From contig JAHLLR010000019.1 in assembly GCA_020444075.1 (NCBI GenBank), forward strand, positions 1 to 64,000: 64,000 nt of DNA. Direction: 5' to 3'. Every line of letters begins with the position of its first letter. Positions within the stretch are counted from its first letter, which is position 1. Below, one piece after another: positions 47,297 to 55,970 of the stretch. The translations under genes were made by a program, and so were the position numbers. The stretch is from Deltaproteobacteria bacterium. GTDB lineage: Bacteria > Desulfobacterota > Desulfobacteria > Desulfobacterales > Desulfosarcinaceae. The notes under the pieces were generated by a model. That model made no database searches and was not told where the DNA came from. It worked only from the letters and a program-made list of their open reading frames with translations.

Positions 47297-48586
47297 TTAT
47301 GGATTGCTGCGCCGGTCGGATGGTTTGGTATTTTTAGGCGAAAGGAAGGCAAAAGCCCCTTTGCTGGACTGGTTGTTTGTCCTGGGTTTGGGTGCGCGTC
47401 GCTGCACCACGGGGCGCGGGCGATTGGCGGAGGCCTGATTTTTATTCCCGTGGGATACCAGCGGGGCATCATAATTGAAATCCGACAGGGTACGCTGCTC
47501 CACGCAACTGCCGATGGCGCCGTTGATCGCCCTCACCATCTGAGTATCCTCCTTGGTAACCAGGGTAAATGCATCTCCACTGCGTTCGGCCCGACCCGTG
47601 CGGCCGATACGGTGAATATAGGCTTCGGGGGTGGAGGGGATATCATAATTGATGACATGGGAAACATTGGAGACATCGATGCCGCGGGCGGCGATGTCCG
47701 TAGCCACTAGAATTTGATATTCTCCGGAGCGAAAACCGTTCAACGCCGCCTGACGCCTCCCCTGGGACAGGTTGCCCTGCAGTGAGGTCGAGCGGTAGCC
47801 GGCCTTGGACAGCTTTTCTCCCAGGCTCTTGGCGCGATGCTTGGTGCGGGTAAACACAAGGACCGACCCGGTTTGCGTATTGCCAAGGAGTTTAATCAAC
47901 AGGGCCGTTTTTAAGTGCTGGGCGACCGGGAACAGGGCGTGGCTGACGGTATCCGCGGGAGCCGTGATACCGATCTGAACCGTAATTGGATTGCGCAGAA
48001 CATCATTGGCCAGACGACGGATCTCTTTGGGCATGGTGGCCGAAAAGAGCAGGGTCTGGCGTTTTTTGGAAGGAACGTGGCTCAGAATACGGCGAATGTC
48101 CGGGAAAAAACCCATGTCGAACATCTGATCGGCTTCGTCTATGACCAACACGTCCAGCCGGGAAAGATCGACGGTCCGGCGACCGATATGATCCAGCAGC
48201 CGGCCGGGGCAGGCCACCACAATATCCGCTCGTTTGAGGTCCTGGATTTGGGGATTGATCCCCACACCGCCATAAACCACGGCGCTGCGCAAGCGTGTCT
48301 GACGTCCCAGGGTTTTGATCTCGCCATGAATCTGTTCGGCCAATTCACGGGTGGGAGCGATGATCAGCGCACCGACTTGATTTCGGGGGCCATTGATTAG
48401 CCGATTCAGAATGGGTAATACAAAAGCAGCCGTTTTACCCGTACCGGTCTGGGCCAGTCCCATTACATCGTGGCCCTTCAGAACCTCGGGAATGGCTTTT
48501 TCCTGAATAGGTGTGGGAGTGATATAACCCGCCTCCGTTGCACCTTCGGCAACAGCGGGGTGAAGTGAAAATGTTTTAAAATTCAA
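47297..48586 (-). CDS. rhlE: DEAD-box RNA helicase, RhlE type
   Basis: A 429-residue RNA helicase. Q motif PTPIQEKAIP, motif I AQTGTGKT, Ia PTRELAEQ, Ib GGVGINPQ, II DEADQM (VIDEADQMFDMGF), III SAT, V ARGIDV, VI HRIGRTGRAER. The C-terminus is short, basic and Asn/Arg/Ser-rich, as in RhlE-like enzymes. Start codon is probably TTG 48586 with AAGGAAC upstream. It shares its direction and neighbourhood with a cold-shock protein gene, and its 5' leader contains strong inverted repeats. It would remodel rRNA or mRNA structure, particularly in the cold. Confidence 0.93.
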   Translation of the reverse strand: MNFKTFSLHPAVAEGATEAGYITPTPIQEKAIPEVLKGHDVMGLAQTGTGKTAAFVLPILNRLINGPRNQVGALIIAPTRELAEQIHGEIKTLGRQTRLRSAVVYGGVGINPQIQDLKRADIVVACPGRLLDHIGRRTVDLSRLDVLVIDEADQMFDMGFFPDIRRILSHVPSKKRQTLLFSATMPKEIRRLANDVLRNPITVQIGITAPADTVSHALFPVAQHLKTALLIKLLGNTQTGSVLVFTRTKHRAKSLGEKLSKAGYRSTSLQGNLSQGRRQAALNGFRSGEYQILVATDIAARGIDVSNVSHVINYDIPSTPEAYIHRIGRTGRAERSGDAFTLVTKEDTQMVRAINGAIGSCVEQRTLSDFNYDAPLVSHGNKNQASANRPRPVVQRRAPKPRTNNQSSKGAFAFLSPKNTKPSDRRSNP

Positions 48587-48618
48587 AATATAAGTTCCTT
48601 ACTTAAGATCAATTCCAT

Positions 48619-48686
48619 TGAGCGCGGGTTGAGTATCCACGGAGTCTTCGTTCCCATGCGCCTGCATGGGAATGCTTCCGCGCTCA
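48619..48686. repeat. Nested inverted repeat in the rhlE leader (REP-like)
   Basis: Outer arms TGAGCGCGG and CCGCGCTCA enclose an inner perfect hairpin TTCCCATGC-GCCT-GCATGGGAA (48651-48672). The inner motif resembles dispersed palindromic repeats found in many proteobacteria, so it is either a REP element or a structured leader of the helicase mRNA. Confidence 0.5.
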
Positions 48687-48772
48687 CGAATAAATAGATT
48701 AAAGCCGCGGACAATTCCGGGGCTTACAAAGTCTTCGTTTGTAATCGGGGATTTTCGCGGTGGGAATTTTCT

Positions 48773-48805
48773 GGGGCATCCACCCTATACCGGGTGATAT
48801 GCCCC
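48773..48805. terminator. Hairpin between csp and rhlE
   Basis: GGGGCATCCACCC and GGGTGATATGCCCC pair with a bulge around TATACC; a T-run follows on the plus side. Placed 23 bases past the cold-shock gene's stop, it probably ends or protects the csp transcript, though the minus-strand side lacks a T-run. Confidence 0.5.
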
Positions 48806-48827
48806 ATTTTTACAGAGAAACAAAACG

Positions 48828-49028
48828 CTAGCTTACTGTGACATTGACGGCGGAAGGACCTTTTGGGCCTTGCTCGATGTCGAAGGTCACGCGGTCACCT
48901 TCGCTCAGGCTTTTAAAACCGGTTGCGTTGATAGCTGAATGATGAACAAATACATCCGGTCCGTCTTCCTGTTCGATGAAGCCAAACCCTTTTTGGTCGT
49001 TAAACCATTTTACGATACCATTGGTCAT
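48828..49028 (-). CDS. Cold-shock protein (CspA family)
   Basis: A 66-residue single OB-fold RNA/DNA chaperone. RNP1 is KGFGFIE and RNP2 is VFVHHSAI, within [21 protein letters not shown] very strong AAAGGAGG site lies upstream of ATG 49028. A long leader (about 400 bases to the next gene) is normal for cold-shock genes and may carry temperature control. The rhlE-like helicase downstream on the same strand fits a cold-response pair. It would melt RNA secondary structure in the cytosol. Confidence 0.95.
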   Translation of the reverse strand: MTNGIVKWFNDQKGFGFIEQEDGPDVFVHHSAINATGFKSLSEGDRVTFDIEQGPKGPSAVNVTVS

Positions 49029-49437
49029 GATGACATCCTCCTTTCTTAAAATTATTCAAAATCTTAAATCTGGAGGATGCTTCAATGGAATACTGAATTT
49101 TCCTGCAGAAAAAATCGTCCCGTATTACGAAGGCGGGACCTTGTTGAATGTCGCTATAATAAACCTATTCAGGCTGAAAGCAAGTTAATTATTGAAATAT
49201 AAAAAAATACCCATGTCTCGCCTCGACCATCCTTAACCGGTTGAGGCGCAAAAGTCACCGAAAAACTGAGATAAAGTTCAAGAATATTTTCCCAGGAACC
49301 GATATCACCTTCAGGTTCTTCTTATTTAAATAAACGTTGCTATTGAAATGGTTTTTTTACGGCACTCAATCTCTCACCAAATTGTTGACGTCATATGGTT
49401 GCTGTCAACCCATTTTCCCTTTGAATGAGATCTGCTG
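49029..49437. other. Divergent intergenic region (csp / REC-HDOD)
   Basis: About 410 bases with the leader of csp on the minus strand and the promoter of the REC-HDOD gene on the plus strand. A hairpin GTCCCG...CGGGAC lies near 49117-49140 in the csp leader, and CGCCTC...GAGGCG at about 49217-49244. I see no ORF. Confidence 0.4.
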
Positions 49438-50634
49438 ATGCGTAAAATTCTTTTTGTCGATGATGAACCCAACCTCCCCCAGGAACTGAGCCGCATACTG
49501 GGCGCTATCTGCAATGACTGGGATATTAAATATTCCAACAACGGGCCAGATGCCCTGGATCTATTGGAATCGGAGAATGTTGACGTAATTGTTTCCGAGA
49601 TGCGCATGTCCGCAATGGACGGTAAGGAACTGCTCACACAGGTCCGTGAAAAATATCCGGAGATGGTGCGGATTGTCCTGTCTGCTTTTTCCGATCACAA
49701 AGCAATTATGCGCACCGTACGTCTGGCCCACCAATATATTTCAAAACCATGCGATGCCGAAATACTCAAGACCATGATTGAACGGGCATTTGTACTCAAA
49801 ACCCTGCTGAAAAACCAAAAACTGAGACGGCTGATCTCCAGAATGGAAGCTTTCCCTGGACTGCCTGCCACCTATGCGCGGATCACGGAATTGCTCCACG
49901 ATCCGGAAACACCCATTCAATCGGTGGGAAAAGTGATTGCCGAAGATATAGGCATGACCGTTAAAATCCTGCAATTGGTCAACTCCGCATATTATGGAAT
50001 CGCCAGGCGCGTGGCCGGTCCGGAAGAAGCCGTCGTATTTCTCGGGCTGGACACCATCCGGGCATTGGTCCTGACCATCGGTCTTTTTTCCGGCTTCGAA
50101 GAAAGCGGCATTCCTAAAGCGATGGTTGAGGATATTTATCGCCACAGCCTAAAAACCGGTACCCTGGCCAAAGCCATCGCAACCAAGGAAAATATGCATA
50201 AGGACCAGGTGGAAGAAGCCTTCATGGCCGGTCTGCTCCATGATCTGGGCAAACTGGTCATGGTCCACAACATGCCCGACCATTATGGCCAATTGCTTCA
50301 GGCCACCCTGGACAAAAACCTACCTATCCAGGATACGGAAATGGAAATCTTCGGCGCCACGCATGAACAGATCGGTGCCTACCTGATTGGATTATGGGGG
50401 CTGCCTGATTCCATTGTGGAAGCGGTTGCCTTTCACCATTTTCCGTGTCAATGTCCGACAGCCGTCTTTGACGCTTTGGGTGCCGTTCATGTGGCCGATG
50501 CCATGGCCCACGTGAATCCTCAGTCCGGCGGAGATACCCATGGACATCGATTGTCCATGGAATACCTGGAACGGTTTGGGCTTACCGACCACCTGGATGG
50601 CTGGATCGACCTGGCCCTGGAATCACACGAATGA
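49438..50634 (+). CDS. Response-regulator receiver fused to HDOD domain, Glu at the phospho-site
   Basis: A 398-residue protein. The receiver domain (1-120) has acidic pair DDE at residues 8-10 and Lys in ISKPCD. The usual phospho-accepting Asp is replaced by Glu54 (IVSEMRMSAMDG), a phosphomimic position. The HDOD domain (about 140-390) has LLHDPETPIQSVGKVIAED and EAFMAGLLHDLGKLVMVHNM, the His/Asp site that resembles HD phosphohydrolases, and may keep catalytic metal ligands. HDOD proteins tie signalling to chemotaxis, motility or stress. No kinase lies adjacent. Confidence 0.88.
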   Translation: MRKILFVDDEPNLPQELSRILGAICNDWDIKYSNNGPDALDLLESENVDVIVSEMRMSAMDGKELLTQVREKYPEMVRIVLSAFSDHKAIMRTVRLAHQYISKPCDAEILKTMIERAFVLKTLLKNQKLRRLISRMEAFPGLPATYARITELLHDPETPIQSVGKVIAEDIGMTVKILQLVNSAYYGIARRVAGPEEAVVFLGLDTIRALVLTIGLFSGFEESGIPKAMVEDIYRHSLKTGTLAKAIATKENMHKDQVEEAFMAGLLHDLGKLVMVHNMPDHYGQLLQATLDKNLPIQDTEMEIFGATHEQIGAYLIGLWGLPDSIVEAVAFHHFPCQCPTAVFDALGAVHVADAMAHVNPQSGGDTHGHRLSMEYLERFGLTDHLDGWIDLALESHE

Positions 50635-50788
50635 AACCTGAAGTCTCTGATGAAACCGATGGAAAAAATGAAAGTTGCTGATAAAATTCGGAAATTGACC
50701 GACTCTATCGAATAAATCCTATGTCCGTATTGCCCATCCGTTTATTCTTGTTTCCCGAGTGGCAATTGACGACCGGCACGGATGCACC

Positions 50789-51193
50789 ATGACAACCATC
50801 GTTCAAGTTACTGCCGCAATCATTGTCAGTGATGGTAAAATTCTGATCGCTCAGCGTCACCCACGCGATCGACTGGCCGGGCTGTGGGAATTTCCCGGCG
50901 GAAAGATTGAGGCTGGGGAGACCCCTGAGCAATGTTTGAGGCGGGAGCTGTTGGAGGAGCTGGAAATGGATGCCGTCGTCGGCAATTACCTCGGGTCCAG
51001 CTATTATCATTACGATCACATCTCTATCGAATTGATGGCCTATCGGGCATTCTGGAATGGCGGCCCGGTCCGGTTGGCTACCCATCAGGACTTTAGATGG
51101 GTAAAGCCGGACCGGTTGGCCGGATTTCGATTCACTCCGGCGGATCTGCCCTTTGTTCAACGGCTGGCCAGCGGGAACATTAATCTTGGCTAA
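50789..51193 (+). CDS. NUDIX hydrolase, MutT type
   Basis: A 134-residue NUDIX protein with the box GGKIEAGETPEQCLRRELLEEL, preceded by LWEFPGGK, as in MutT/8-oxo-dGTP diphosphatase. The N-terminus (VQVTAAIIVSDGKILIAQR) and the length match MutT. Its likely job is cleaning oxidised nucleotides from the pool, and is cytosolic. ATG 50789 is preferred; a longer in-frame form to 50759 has no ribosome site. It stands between the HDOD gene and the amidohydrolase gene, without an evident operon. Confidence 0.88.
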   Translation: MTTIVQVTAAIIVSDGKILIAQRHPRDRLAGLWEFPGGKIEAGETPEQCLRRELLEELEMDAVVGNYLGSSYYHYDHISIELMAYRAFWNGGPVRLATHQDFRWVKPDRLAGFRFTPADLPFVQRLASGNINLG

Positions 51194-51310
51194 GTGCCCT
51201 GAACCACGGCAGGGGTTGAAGTCCAAGAGCGGGTCGGTTATAGGGGAATCGAATCGAAAACGATAGAACCCGAATCAAACCGTTGAGGACGAAAAAGAGC
51301 TGATCTGCCT

Positions 51311-52528
51311 ATGACATCAATGACTATCGCTTACCGTGTGGGATGGCTGATCGACGGGACCGGCAATCCGGCTGTCGAAAACCGGATTGTCACGATCAGC
51401 GCCGGCCGGATCCAGCAGATCCTGACGCCCAATGACCCGCAGCCCCCGAAATTGACAATCGTCGATCTGTCCGACTGCACGGTTTTTCCAGCCCTGATCG
51501 ACAGTCACGTCCATCTGGTGATGTCCGGAACGACCGAACCGTCTATTCGCCAGGAACAACTGATGAGCACTTACGCGGACCGCCGTAAAACCATTGCGGA
51601 ACATCTGCGCCAGCATCTGCTCTTCGGTGTGCTGGCCGTTCGTGACGGTGGGGACCACAATGGCGACACCCTGCGCTATAAAATGGACACGGCCAACAAC
51701 CCTCCGACGATGGTGACCATCGCTTCTCCCGGCCGGGCCCGCCATGCTCCGGGACGATACGGGAAGCTCATCGGCATTCCCGTGGAAGCGGGCATGACCC
51801 TGGAACAGAGTGCCATGGAGACGGATGCACAGCGAGACCACTTGAAACTGGTCAATTCCGGCCTGAACAGCCTGACCCAATTCGGCGTTGAATCTTCGCC
51901 CCAGTTTGATAAAAATGAACTGGCCGCAGCCATTATTGCGGCCCGGAGACGCGGGCAGCCCACCATGGTTCACGCCAATGGTTACCTGCCGGTAAAACTG
52001 GCTGTTGAGGCCGGATGTGACAGCATCGAGCACGGTTTTTTCATGGGCAGGGAAAATATGAGCCGCATGGCCGATCACGGCGTGGTCTGGGTGCCCACGG
52101 CTGTGACCATGAAAGCCTACGGCGATTACCTCAAGGCTCAGGGACACCGCAGCGATCCGTCTTTTGCCGAGGTATCCCGTAAAAACCTGGAACACCAGTT
52201 GGAGCAGATCGACACCGCACGGCAACTGGGGGTAATACTTGCAGTGGGGACCGATGCAGGCAGTCCGGGGGTTCATCACGGGCGATCGTTAAAAGAGGAG
52301 ATTCAACTCTTTGTATCCGCAGGGTTCAGCGTGGAGGGCGCCATTCGATGCGCCAGCCGGAACGGGGCACTGCTCATGGGACTGCCGGAAAAAGGGGAAA
52401 TCGCCCCGGGGATGCGGGCGGATTTTCTTGCCGTGAAAGCGTCTCCCGAACATGTGCCGGAGGCGCTTCATCAGATTGCTCATCAGGTAATCGAGGGGCA
52501 AAAAATCGATCTGGACGGCGCCGCCTGA
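51311..52528 (+). CDS. Amidohydrolase (imidazolonepropionase/prolidase-like)
   Basis: A 405-residue metal-dependent hydrolase of the amidohydrolase superfamily. Metal ligands: HVH in ALIDSHVHLVMSG, a Lys in HLKLVNSG, His in MVHANG, His in SIEHGFFMG, and Asp in GTDAGSPG. The small beta sandwich at both ends (GRIQQILTPNDP, MRADFLAVKASPE) is normal. The set resembles imidazolonepropionase-like and Xaa-Pro dipeptidase-like enzymes; the natural substrate is not readable. No signal peptide. It ends 22 bases before the convergent protease gene. Confidence 0.85.
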   Translation: MTSMTIAYRVGWLIDGTGNPAVENRIVTISAGRIQQILTPNDPQPPKLTIVDLSDCTVFPALIDSHVHLVMSGTTEPSIRQEQLMSTYADRRKTIAEHLRQHLLFGVLAVRDGGDHNGDTLRYKMDTANNPPTMVTIASPGRARHAPGRYGKLIGIPVEAGMTLEQSAMETDAQRDHLKLVNSGLNSLTQFGVESSPQFDKNELAAAIIAARRRGQPTMVHANGYLPVKLAVEAGCDSIEHGFFMGRENMSRMADHGVVWVPTAVTMKAYGDYLKAQGHRSDPSFAEVSRKNLEHQLEQIDTARQLGVILAVGTDAGSPGVHHGRSLKEEIQLFVSAGFSVEGAIRCASRNGALLMGLPEKGEIAPGMRADFLAVKASPEHVPEALHQIAHQVIEGQKIDLDGAA

Positions 52529-52550
52529 AAGGTATCCGATCAACCGATTA

Positions 52551-55500
52551 CTATGGTGAGCCATTTCCGAGTTTCTTTTTGAGGGATTGAACCTTCAGAA
52601 TCAGCTGCTTCAGCGGGTCGGTCATCAGCGTCAGGGTGGATTCGCGCCGGCGGAAAATTTCCTCCAGGGAGAGATGAGGGTCTTTTGCCGGGCTTCTCAG
52701 GTAACGGCGCAGGGCAATCAACCGGTTTTTGATCTCTTTTTCCGCCCGGGTTCTGAGAATCTCCTTTTTCCGTAGAATTTCCTCTTTAATCGCCTCATCA
52801 GGCCGCTTCCCCTGGTATTTGTCCAGCTTGTACCGGATTCGGATGGAAATGAGATCTTGCAGCACCTGCTCATATTCCGGGTCCAGGCAGATCACTTCCG
52901 GGACCAGATCCCCGAAATGGGTCACACCCAAAATATCCTTGTCCTGGGTCCAGTAGTTGACTAAAAATTCCTGCTCCAGGTCCAGGTAGTTTTTCAAGGG
53001 CATATACATCCGCCGCAGGTACATGAGCACCTTTTCCGTTTTTTTGCGCTGACCGCCGATGATAACCGAACCGCCCACCTCCCCGCGCTTGACTCCTTTG
53101 GTCCATGGCGCACCCGTAATCCCGAAATCATGGTACACGGGAATATGCATCAATGCCGACAGGGTATTGATCGCCAGGGCATATCCCGCCGACGGCCCGC
53201 CCACACTGTACGACGCAGAGAGCAGCTGGTGGTGGATGGTATTCTTGTCCAGGAATTCTCCTAACAGGCGCGCGGCACTGACCTTGGGATCCATATCCTG
53301 AAGATAGTTCTTGACCATGGTCAGCGCCTCGTGAGCGCTCTGCTGGGTCATCTGCACCGCCATCTCCATCTGGGCGCCGGCCGAGGACGACGATGACACC
53401 GCCCCGGTGACCATCACCTTTTCCTGCGAAATGCTGTATGTGAGGCTGGTGGCGATGGGCAGGAGAACCCCGGTGACATCGTTGGCCCCCACGCCGATGA
53501 TGAACCCCACCTGGGGTTCCTGGCTCAGTTCCGCCTCCAGAAATTCATCAAGCACCACTTTGCCTTTTTTGGTGGGGCTCTCCGATATCTCGTGGCGGGC
53601 CGACTTGAGGTGACTGGCCACCATGGGATAATCGTCCGGTTGCCGAATCGGTTCCAATATTTTTAAAACCGCTTCATAATGTTCCATAAACCGATCAGGC
53701 GCGCCCCGAACGACTGTTTTCACCTGGTTCTGATCATCTAAGGCTTCCAGGATACCCATAAGGGTCTTGAAGTTGAATTTGATAAAGTTTTCCCGGCTTT
53801 TGACCGAGTCATGGCGGATCTGCCGAAGGCGCAGGATCACTTCGAATTCCGTATTTCTCAGCGACCGGGCCTTTTCGACAAAGGCGGCATAATCCGCCGG
53901 TGTATTGCAGACACCCTTGGCCGCCTCCACAATGCTGTCGGTTGTCAAATCCGCAGACAGGGGAATACCCGCCAGCGCATTATCGATAATCTGAACGATA
54001 TCTCCTTTTTTCAGCAACCCTTTGATTTCCAGCACCTTCAGGCGCTTGGATCGGATCAGCGCCGGGTCCAGAATGTCCAGCCGGTTGGTGGTGAGCACGG
54101 TGAACACCTTGTGCAGCGGCGTTTCACCATCGATAAGATTCAAGAATTTATTGGTCAGTTTATCCGACGGATTTCCCCCGGTCCCGCTGCGTTTGGGCGC
54201 CAGGGCATCCCCTTCGTCGAAGAAAACCACCGCCGGGGCGATCATTTTGGCGATGTCGTAAACTTTTTCCAGGTTGTCCACCGCGCCGTCGACGGGGTTG
54301 GACGGGTCCTGCAGGGCACTGGCGCTGGTGGCGATATCGTGGACGTCGGTGTTCTCGCTGAGCCAGGTGCGGGCCAGAAAGGTTTTGCCGCTTCCCGGCG
54401 GACCATTGAGCACCACGCCTTTTTCTTCGCTGACGTTATAATACAGGCAATTATTGGTCATCTCCGAAAACACATCTTTGATGCTCCCCACGTAAGCTTC
54501 CCACTTGACATTCCGGTCCATGCGGCCAACCACCTTCTTATAGAGATCGCCATAGGAATTCTGGGCTACCAGCTCGAAGGCTTTTCTCACCAGCATGGCG
54601 TCATTCAGGTAGGCGGACACAAAATCGCCCTTGATCTGGATGATGGAGTGGATCAGCTTTCGCACGTAAGAGGGAATCACCTTCAGGGTACGTTCTTTGA
54701 AAATAGAATAGAGCTGATCCACGGTAGCCGACACATCATCCGACGGCAGGCATTTTACGGACCCGCAGGCGTTTTCGTTCGATTGGGACAACACCAGGAT
54801 GTCGTTCCGCAGCAGTTCCAGGCGAACCACTTCCTTCAGGTTTTCGGGGTTGGTCCAGTAGTCGGAAATGTTGATGATGCTGCCCTTTTCCACAAACCGA
54901 CGATAAACGGCGGCATCGAAGCGTTCGGGCTGATCCGTGGTTGCGATAAGCAGGCAATCCCGCTTCCCGCTGATGATCTCATCCAGGACAATATTGGAGG
55001 TATCCACCAGGGTCCGCTGCTGACGGGTCACGCCGGAGTCACGGCCGGTAGCCTTTCCAAAAGCGCTGTGGGCCTCTTCGATATGCCGGATGGATGTTTT
55101 TCGCGGATCGCCCAGGGCTTTTTTGAAATAATTGCCGGGTTCACCGGCCAGGGCGGTCTGAAAATCATTGGGAGTGACCATGGCATAGTCAACCCAGATA
55201 CCCTGTTCCTGCAATTTTGACAGGCTCTGTCCGATCCTTTTTTTCAGGATTCGTTTCACTAACGGGATCCTGGAAAGCCGCTTGTAGAACTTCACTTTTT
55301 TTCGTCGGGACATTTCGATGGCCAGGGTGGGATCGATCTCTTCAATGGTTTTCCAAAAGGGTTCACCGGCGAGCACTTCTTCTTTTTTCCGATGAAGATC
55401 CACTTCCGGCAGCACGTCGTTGCCGAAGATAATCCGTTCGATGGCATGGGACACCGTGGAGGTCTTGCCGCTTCCGGATGGGCCGACAAACAGGAGCAGT

Positions 55501-55970
55501 GACGCTTTGGGAACGCTGGCGTCCGAAATGTACTCTTTTCGAAGGTGGGCACGATACACTTTCTCAAAGAGATCGTGGAGTTCGACGGGAATATGTACGT
55601 CCACCAGTTCCTTGTCCAGAAGAGAAAGCAGATATCGGTAATCTTTGGCGGACACTTCCTTTTCCAGTATTTTGTTCCAGGCGTCCTGAGGGTTGGTGTG
55701 GCCCGAAATCTCAAACCGCTTTTGCCAGTCCGTGAGAATGTCCGGGTCTTTAAGGACGTTGAAACGTTTTTCAGGTGAATCCATGAAAAAGGAGAGGACC
55801 GTTTCCAGGACGTTGTTGATCAGGCCCATGGGCGGTCGATACTGATTGAGGCGGGCCCGCATGAAGGCTTTGGTCTCCTGGGGCCAGGCGGTCACAAGGT
55901 CCTGGATCTCTCGAATCCTGTTTTCAGGCAGTTGAACGTAGGTGATCTCTCTAGTCAGCCTTCTGGCCAT
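52551..55970 (-). CDS. Tandem AAA+ protein with C-terminal Lon-type protease domain
   Basis: A 1139-residue ATP-dependent protease. The first AAA+ module has Walker A GPSGSGKTS (about residue 162). The second has GPPGSGKTF (about 524), Walker B VVFFDEGD (about 584) and LTTNRLDILDPALIRSKR. The C-terminus is a Lon (S16) domain with catalytic Ser near 926 (GGPSAGYALA) and Lys in GGQRKK. The Ser-Lys spacing is 50 residues against 43 in E. coli Lon, so there is a seven-residue insertion. A charged helical tail follows. GGAGGGCAAAG precedes ATG 55970; the first codons overlap the SPFH gene by 20 bases. Such Lon plus twin AAA architecture is rare, and it likely degrades proteins at SPFH membrane domains. 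Confidence 0.85.
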   Translation of the reverse strand: MARRLTREITYVQLPENRIREIQDLVTAWPQETKAFMRARLNQYRPPMGLINNVLETVLSFFMDSPEKRFNVLKDPDILTDWQKRFEISGHTNPQDAWNKILEKEVSAKDYRYLLSLLDKELVDVHIPVELHDLFEKVYRAHLRKEYISDASVPKASLLLFVGPSGSGKTSTVSHAIERIIFGNDVLPEVDLHRKKEEVLAGEPFWKTIEEIDPTLAIEMSRRKKVKFYKRLSRIPLVKRILKKRIGQSLSKLQEQGIWVDYAMVTPNDFQTALAGEPGNYFKKALGDPRKTSIRHIEEAHSAFGKATGRDSGVTRQQRTLVDTSNIVLDEIISGKRDCLLIATTDQPERFDAAVYRRFVEKGSIINISDYWTNPENLKEVVRLELLRNDILVLSQSNENACGSVKCLPSDDVSATVDQLYSIFKERTLKVIPSYVRKLIHSIIQIKGDFVSAYLNDAMLVRKAFELVAQNSYGDLYKKVVGRMDRNVKWEAYVGSIKDVFSEMTNNCLYYNVSEEKGVVLNGPPGSGKTFLARTWLSENTDVHDIATSASALQDPSNPVDGAVDNLEKVYDIAKMIAPAVVFFDEGDALAPKRSGTGGNPSDKLTNKFLNLIDGETPLHKVFTVLTTNRLDILDPALIRSKRLKVLEIKGLLKKGDIVQIIDNALAGIPLSADLTTDSIVEAAKGVCNTPADYAAFVEKARSLRNTEFEVILRLRQIRHDSVKSRENFIKFNFKTLMGILEALDDQNQVKTVVRGAPDRFMEHYEAVLKILEPIRQPDDYPMVASHLKSARHEISESPTKKGKVVLDEFLEAELSQEPQVGFIIGVGANDVTGVLLPIATSLTYSISQEKVMVTGAVSSSSSAGAQMEMAVQMTQQSAHEALTMVKNYLQDMDPKVSAARLLGEFLDKNTIHHQLLSASYSVGGPSAGYALAINTLSALMHIPVYHDFGITGAPWTKGVKRGEVGGSVIIGGQRKKTEKVLMYLRRMYMPLKNYLDLEQEFLVNYWTQDKDILGVTHFGDLVPEVICLDPEYEQVLQDLISIRIRYKLDKYQGKRPDEAIKEEILRKKEILRTRAEKEIKNRLIALRRYLRSPAKDPHLSLEEIFRRRESTLTLMTDPLKQLILKVQSLKKKLGNGSP

